From Lophius americanus (taxonomy: Eukaryota; Chordata; Actinopteri; Lophiiformes; Lophiidae): 64,000 nt of DNA. This document shows positions 58,951-64,000 of this stretch, piece by piece. The notes under the pieces are model-generated. The model saw only the letters and a list, made by a program, of their open reading frames with translations. It had not been told where the DNA came from and did no database searches. The DNA is taken from positions 58,501 to 122,500 of the forward strand of contig JBBDHG010000052.1 in assembly GCA_037951165.1 (NCBI GenBank). The letters are read 5' to 3'. Made by a program: the position numbers and the translations under genes. Numbering within the stretch: position 1 is the first letter of the stretch; every line of letters begins with the position of its first letter.

Positions 58951-59425
58951 CAAGCTGTTTTTTTAACGAGAAACACTGTTTTCTGGACATTACTCAAAAA
59001 CAAAGTCATGAGTACGTTTCAAATTTCATACCACCATAGACCATAGTATGAGGAAGAACTGGATTGATTTGGGGGAAAATTAGTTCCATATTTCCAACAT
59101 TAAAGAGAGCTTTATCTGTAAAGGTTTTCGGGCCGTCATTTCTCAACCTTTGATCTGAATTAGTCCCAATTAGTTACAAGTGAATCACATTGAGTGGATC
59201 TAGTTTCTGTACATAATTTTTTACACTAATAGTTCATATATAATTCTGCAAGGGGAGCTTTTTTTTAAATTATTTAAAAAAAACAAAAACACTTCTTAAC
59301 CTTTGGCCTGTTTTATTCCAAATTGGGTGCATATGAATCCACTCGAGGAGATCTATCTTGAATATAAAATGTTTTACGCTAACGATTCATATTTTACTCA
59401 CTAGGGGGAGCCTTTTCACCCAAAA
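58951..59425 (-). repeat. Repeat family A, copy 5b (right of hAT)
   Basis: It resumes with CAAGCTGTTTTTTTAACGAG and runs through ATTACTCAAAAACAAAGTCA, GGAAGAACTGGATTGATTTG, AGAGAGCTTTATCTGTAAAG, CACTCGAGGAGATCTATCTT and CTCACTAGGGGGAGCC, including a second partial unit. Confidence 0.8.
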
Positions 59426-59429
59426 TACT

Positions 59430-60290
59430 GTGCACATATCTTTAACACTTAAATTGAAGCGTACCTGGTATATCTTGCTGTTTACTAGTTACAGAAGAAG
59501 AGACTGCATAATTTTATATTCTAAAAAAATAGATCCACTCATTCTTCTTAATTAACTCAATGTTTATGAATTTACTGAGTAGTCATGATGAGCGGGACGT
59601 CATTTAGCGGTTTATGCCAATATAATACCGATAAAAAATCTTACTTTGCCCTTCACATACAACAACAATGAAAATTTTAATTGATTAAAAGTGAATTATA
59701 ACTTAATTATTAAAACACAAAAACAGAGAGATGTGTTTAAAAACCCGAGTTTAAAGGGAGGTGCACTATGCATCGTTCAAATAATGCAAACTTGTTAATC
59801 AAAACTGAGTTTAAATGTATGAGTTTAAATTTATGGAGTATCTTAACAAAGAAGACAGAATGGTACATTCATTTCAGATGAGATATACTGTTGGAGCAGC
59901 AAGCCAACAACGTGGCACATCAGTCTTCATAATCAGATGGAGCTTCTTGTTAGTCTCCTGTGAGTGATTTGCTTTTTTCAAAATCTTATTCCTTCTTTCC
60001 TGTAACTTTCAGCAGTCTTTGCAAGTGTGCCTCTGAATGCTGCCTGATCACCGTCTGCCTCAGACACACACTTAAGATAATGAATCGCTGGAGGAGACTG
60101 CTGTTCTTCACTACAGACCAGTGAAAGGACGTTCTGTCTGTATCCAAGAGGCAAACATCCCAGCGGCATCTTGTTGGACTATAGGAACCATCCTGATACT
60201 GAATCTGCTTGAATTGAACTGAATTCAGATGGTTCACAATTTTGGTTGCCATGAAAGATACAATCACATTCACTTCATTCGTTCCTCTTC
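59430..60290. other. Intergenic, no gene recognised
   Basis: Nothing recognised. Confidence 0.4.
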
Positions 60291-60545
60291 CTCTGTAAAT
60301 GTCCAGAGGAAGGTTTTCACAGGCCACACGCTCCGTTGCTCTGAGCAGTTTGAACAAAGCACTTCATTAATTTCTCTTCTTTCCAGCGCATAGCTCCACT
60401 TCTCCAGGTTTCCTTCCGTGTGCTCCCTGCTCAGAACGTCATCCACCGACATCATAGTCCACGAAGACTCCTGCCTCACTTCATCTGTAAGTGCATTACC
60501 TCAGCAAACAAGAATGGACCCAGGGCCGATCCTTGAGCAGTCCCA
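60290..60545 (-). mobile_element. RTE-type LINE relic, reverse-transcriptase region
   Basis: The minus strand encodes MRQESSWTMMSVDDVL and GNLEKWSYALERREI, matching intact RTE VRQESPWTMMFADDIV and NLERW-YALERRG. The catalytic FADD is changed to SVDD. Upstream, GGACTGCTCAAGGATCGG keeps the GL-QGS region with a one-base loss. Confidence 0.82.
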
Positions 60546-60591
60546 CCTCCATATATATATATATATATATATAAATATATATATGGAGGTG
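60544..60591. repeat. 48-bp AT-rich palindrome inside the RTE relic
   Basis: CACCTCC then (AT)n then GGAGGTG. The two 24-bp halves are reverse complements except at one pair. Confidence 0.95.
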
Positions 60592-60721
60592 AAACCTGAC
60601 CATGAATTTTATTCAACACATTAAATAATTGTTGATGTTCTTGTTCGATCTCTATGACCTGTCAAATATTGTTTTTCTTTAAAATACTGAAGTGACATAC
60701 TGGACACAAGCTCCTTTTCAC

Positions 60722-60756
60722 ACTCCCCATTGCTTTGAATAAAATAAGGCATGCAA
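60722..60756 (-). mobile_element. Displaced RTE fragment
   Basis: CAAAGCAATGGGGAGTGTGA on the minus strand encodes IQSNGECEKEL, like the RTE segment VQSNGECGKEV that normally lies downstream of FADD. Here it is upstream of it. The match is short. Confidence 0.45.
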
Positions 60757-60772
60757 AACAGATGACCCTTAC

Positions 60773-60876
60773 CCATAAAGACCCGACTAATCACTGATAA
60801 ACCCGCACAAATGGCTTCTATCGTCTGGATTTGAGACGGTATTCTTTCCAAAGACACGTTGCTTTGTTCACTTACA
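60773..60876 (-). other. Candidate orphan exon a (unidentified)
   Basis: 104 bp with acceptor CATTTTTCAAG and donor ATGG then GTAAGGG. The open frame reads VSEQSNVSLERIPSQIQTIE then AICAGLSVISRVFM. Family not recognised. It could belong with the segments at 53821 and 49990, but the phases from here to 53821 (one base over) would need another exon between. Confidence 0.3.
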
Positions 60877-60959
60877 CTTGAAAAATGAGACTCCTGATGC
60901 TGATACAGCAACGGTCCCAGACAGCCTTTTATGCAACACACTGTAAACCATCTCAAATG

Positions 60960-62700
60960 TGAGTCTGAAACAGATCAGGGCTGATTGCGGGATGAGGCAG
61001 TGCTCGGGGAAATGGAGAAGGAAGGATTCAGAGGGATTTTTAAAGCCGTTTGTCTCGTTTGTTTTTAAAGGCAGAGGAGATAATATGGTAGACTCCATCC
61101 ACACAGAGAGGATGTTTATTATTACAATCTGAATTAGGCCAATAGGTCAAAGCAGAGTCATGTACATGAGATTGCTTCAGAGTTAGAAACTTAGTTGAAG
61201 CTACAGTATTAACATTATTATCTCTAAAGGCAGGGAATAAAGTTTATAGGGGAATAGCTCCCAACGTGTCAGAATAAACACACTTAAGAGCACCTCATTC
61301 CTTATTATGCCTTTTGTTGCTGATCTATTTTATGACCTTCATGTAAAACTTCATTCAGTCTGTGTCCAGTTTCATAGCAGCAAGAACACACAAGGCCTTA
61401 TGAGAAAGAGGTGCGGTGAAACAATCTGAAAGCAGATCATAAATTCTTTAGTTTTTCTTCTTCCTGCCTTTAGCAGTGTAACAGAATTTTTTTTAAAAAC
61501 AAATAGACAATTTAAAAAAAATCTGAAAACAGGTGACTTAATACAACTGAAGAAGATGATGACAGATGATGGGGTCACTGAAAGTGTGCAGATAATCACA
61601 ATGAAATATCGGACACTCAAAATATTCAACAAAATTTAGACATATCTTTTTTTTATTTTTTAAATCCAGTAGTTATCAAAGCCTGAAACCAATCGATACT
61701 TCTCAGTTGATAAAGTTTCTGTTTTTTGGATCTAGACAGAGGGGAAGCAGAGACAGCTCTCCCGCGTGTTACAATGAGGAACTGCAAGTTGAACTCAAAA
61801 ATGCAGAGCAGACACTAAAATGCTGAATCGAACTTTACTTTTTAAGAACGAGTCCAATGTTCATAAAGGGTAGAGAGTAAAATACTCAAAGGTTATTGTC
61901 GGTGGTCCAGAACAATCCTGAGTGGCTGAATTGCATCCTTTCTTGCTATGCCACACCCGTATTTGACATTTGTTGCCAAAAGGCCCTTTTTTGGTCTCAT
62001 CTGAGGTATGACCTCAAGATTCAAATGACCTCTGCAATTCTCTAGCTGTGATCCTTGGAGACTCTTTTGCCAATAGAATCACTCACAGTGCGTGAGTACA
62101 GTTTGCCGACACATCCTCTTTTTTTCTTTTTTTTTTTTTTAACATCTCCATTGTATTTAAACTTTTTCGTATTTTTGATTAAACTGCTGAAACTGACCAT
62201 TTTAAAACTGTTGAGATATTTTTTTGTATCCATTGCCGGATTTGTGCAGCTCTACAACTTTTCATCAAACTTAATTGCGCCTTTTGATTTCAGGATTCCC
62301 CAGGGGTGGCAATAATTGTGGCACACACACTTTAGAGAAAAAAACATTTGTTTAATGTTAAGAATGGAATGTTTGTGTTATTTTGTTATTTGAATATCTA
62401 GGTTAGATTTTTGTGAATAATTTAAAATAAAAGATATTGGGTATTGACAAATACAGTTTTTGCACGTAATTTTACACATTGGAATACATGTCCAAATAAT
62501 TATGGAGGGCACTGTGGGACATATCACAATTCTTTACTGCTTGCAAGGACTGTGGTAAAAGCCACATATGTTAAATCCATAAAGAATAGATAAGAGAGGA
62601 AAGTTAATAACTAAACCCAAATGTTATGACATATGAAGAATCATAGTTGTTATTTACTGTACCGCAAGAAAAAGAAAGGGAGTGTGAAACCTCATCAATG
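60960..62700. other. Intergenic, no gene recognised
   Basis: AT-rich, with T- and A-runs near 61490-61520 and 62118-62141. The GTGGCA...GTGGC tracts near 62300 and AATTATGGAGGGCACTGTGG near 62500 may be remnants of a DNA transposon. Confidence 0.35.
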
Positions 62701-63240
62701 ATTGGAATCATTAACACTTGATTGGTAAAACCTTTGAGAAGTGGGGTCCATGCAATCTGTCCAGGGATACAAGATGGAAGGTGATGGATGGAGGCATGGT
62801 GGGGGAGTCCTCGTTTCCCCCGGGGAGGAGAGATGGCCCGGTGAGCACTCGGTCCACGGGACCAAGAAGTGGTGAGGTGAGGTAAGAACAGGGGGAATGC
62901 TGTAAAGCTGGGGTCCGAAGCCACCTTTGCAATTAAACTTTCCAAGCTCAGAACCAGTTGCAGAGCTCCGCCATGCAGGAAAGGCCCTCGGTGTGGACCG
63001 GGAGCACCAGAGAAATTCATGCCCAGTTTTGGAGGGATGTTAAGGCCAGCAGACTCTTCTGGAAACTGCTCCAATGTATGCTCCGGAACAAGAACAGAGG
63101 AGACGAACAGAACCAGGTCATCACTAAAGAGCAGGGACACAAATCCAAACACCCCTCAACCCGACGGCGCCTTGAGATCCTGTCCATGAACATCATGAAC
63201 GGGATTGGAGACAAGGGACAGCTTCAGCAAAACTTGTCTT
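62700..63240 (-). mobile_element. Non-LTR retrotransposon relic (RT domain, FSDD)
   Basis: Minus-strand frames give FMMFMDRISRRRRVEG and, after a shift, FSDDLVLFVSSV then EHTLEQFPEESAGLNI. They correspond to the teleost LINE run FMDRISRRS, LFADDVVLLASS and L-RFAAECEAAGMRIS. The catalytic Asp pair is kept but the frame is broken. Confidence 0.75.
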
Positions 63241-64000
63241 CCTGCCAAGTATATATAGACAGCTCTCACTTTGTTCTGACTTTTGGACCGTTGGGCTTGT
63301 TGTAACGGGCCTGGTAATCATATACCCCTCCCACAACACTCACATGGGGACGGGGCTGTGGTCCATTTTGAAAATCTGCCAAACACATGTAGACTTAGAA
63401 GTCCCATGACCTCACCAAGGGTTAAGGTTAATTCCGGGGCTGGTCCACATTTATTAGTTGTGTCCCAGCTCTGTGTCAGCAGTAGAGGTAGTAACAGAGT
63501 TTTACACAAGACATACTGGACGCGGAGGTAACATTCTGCCCACGACCCCTTAAATATAAAAGCATCTAGCACCTGTTTGCAAACAAAGGTGCAATGTTGA
63601 GCTAACTTGGTTTTGTTTTGTTTTATAGTTTTGACAAGACGACTTCTTTAGAAACTTCCTGGTCCGATTATGATTTTTCCTCTTTTTGAAATTCACATCT
63701 TGAGCAATGGCAGGTGACTTTCTTTGCGCAGGATGCCGATCAGCATTGTATAATATGTATTTCCCTCTTTAAGAATTTTTGGGGGATAATTTCAATGAGG
63801 CATTGGCGCACTTTAAATCAAAGCCCGGCATGCTGCTAAATTTTCTCCACCATCTCTGTTCTACAAACTGCAGACCGAAGCCAGTGTCTTTCTGGCAGAG
63901 TCTGCAATGTTTGTACTCCATTATTATAATTGCCTTTAACCTCTAACCAATATACAGACGAGCCAAAGGGCTGAAAGACTAAGCATTTCTCCCTCTCATT
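63240..64000. other. Intergenic, no gene recognised
   Basis: No supported feature to the window end. Confidence 0.4.

Noticed and set aside
62604..63152. 182-codon minus frame as a host gene
   Set aside because: Its N-terminal part is the FADD region of a non-LTR reverse transcriptase, and the rest is out-of-frame LINE or flanking sequence.

Overview
This window is vertebrate genomic DNA, almost certainly from a ray-finned (teleost) fish. The evidence is two intron-rich genes with canonical GT-AG splice sites, long AT-rich introns, and a dense load of teleost-type repeats: a tRNA-derived SINE, RTE and other non-LTR relics, Tc1/IS630 and hAT DNA transposons, and microsatellites. There is no sign of prokaryotic organisation. 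The species cannot be named from the sequence.

Two genes can be reconstructed completely. mtpap (mitochondrial poly(A) polymerase) lies on the minus strand in nine coding exons between 21232 and 9072 and encodes 565 residues. map3k8 (Tpl2/Cot kinase) lies on the plus strand with a non-coding first exon ending at 26107 and seven coding exons between 27134 and 35839, encoding 466 residues. All exon phases join without a break and all diagnostic catalytic residues are present. The genes are head to head, about 4.8 kb apart, as MTPAP and MAP3K8 are in human (10p11.23). The mtpap start region carries a perfect NRF1-type palindrome. The map3k8 start region carries a perfect CRE palindrome directly after a 118-bp GA repeat.

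Layout: 1-9071 is intergenic with LINE and SINE relics; 9072-21232 is mtpap, with a Tc1 relic in intron 6; 21267-25950 is the shared upstream region, with a 200-bp tandem triplication, a hairpin and a palindromic minisatellite containing a duplicated SINE; 25951-36700 is map3k8; 36700-64000 has no recognised gene. The last part is a repeat graveyard: a Rex-like LINE relic, L2-type LINE tail, two unnamed repeat families (called A and B here), a 36-bp minisatellite split by a SINE, a hAT element inserted in family A, and scrambled RTE pieces. Three open, splice-flanked segments on its minus strand (60.8, 53.9 and 50.0 kb) may be exons of an unidentified gene.

The two genes do not share a pathway. 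One maintains mitochondrial mRNA and the other relays NF-kB-linked signals to MEK/ERK. Their adjacency is conserved synteny, not an operon. I found no convincing novel multi-gene system. The most unusual material is repeat architecture and promoter-proximal palindromes.
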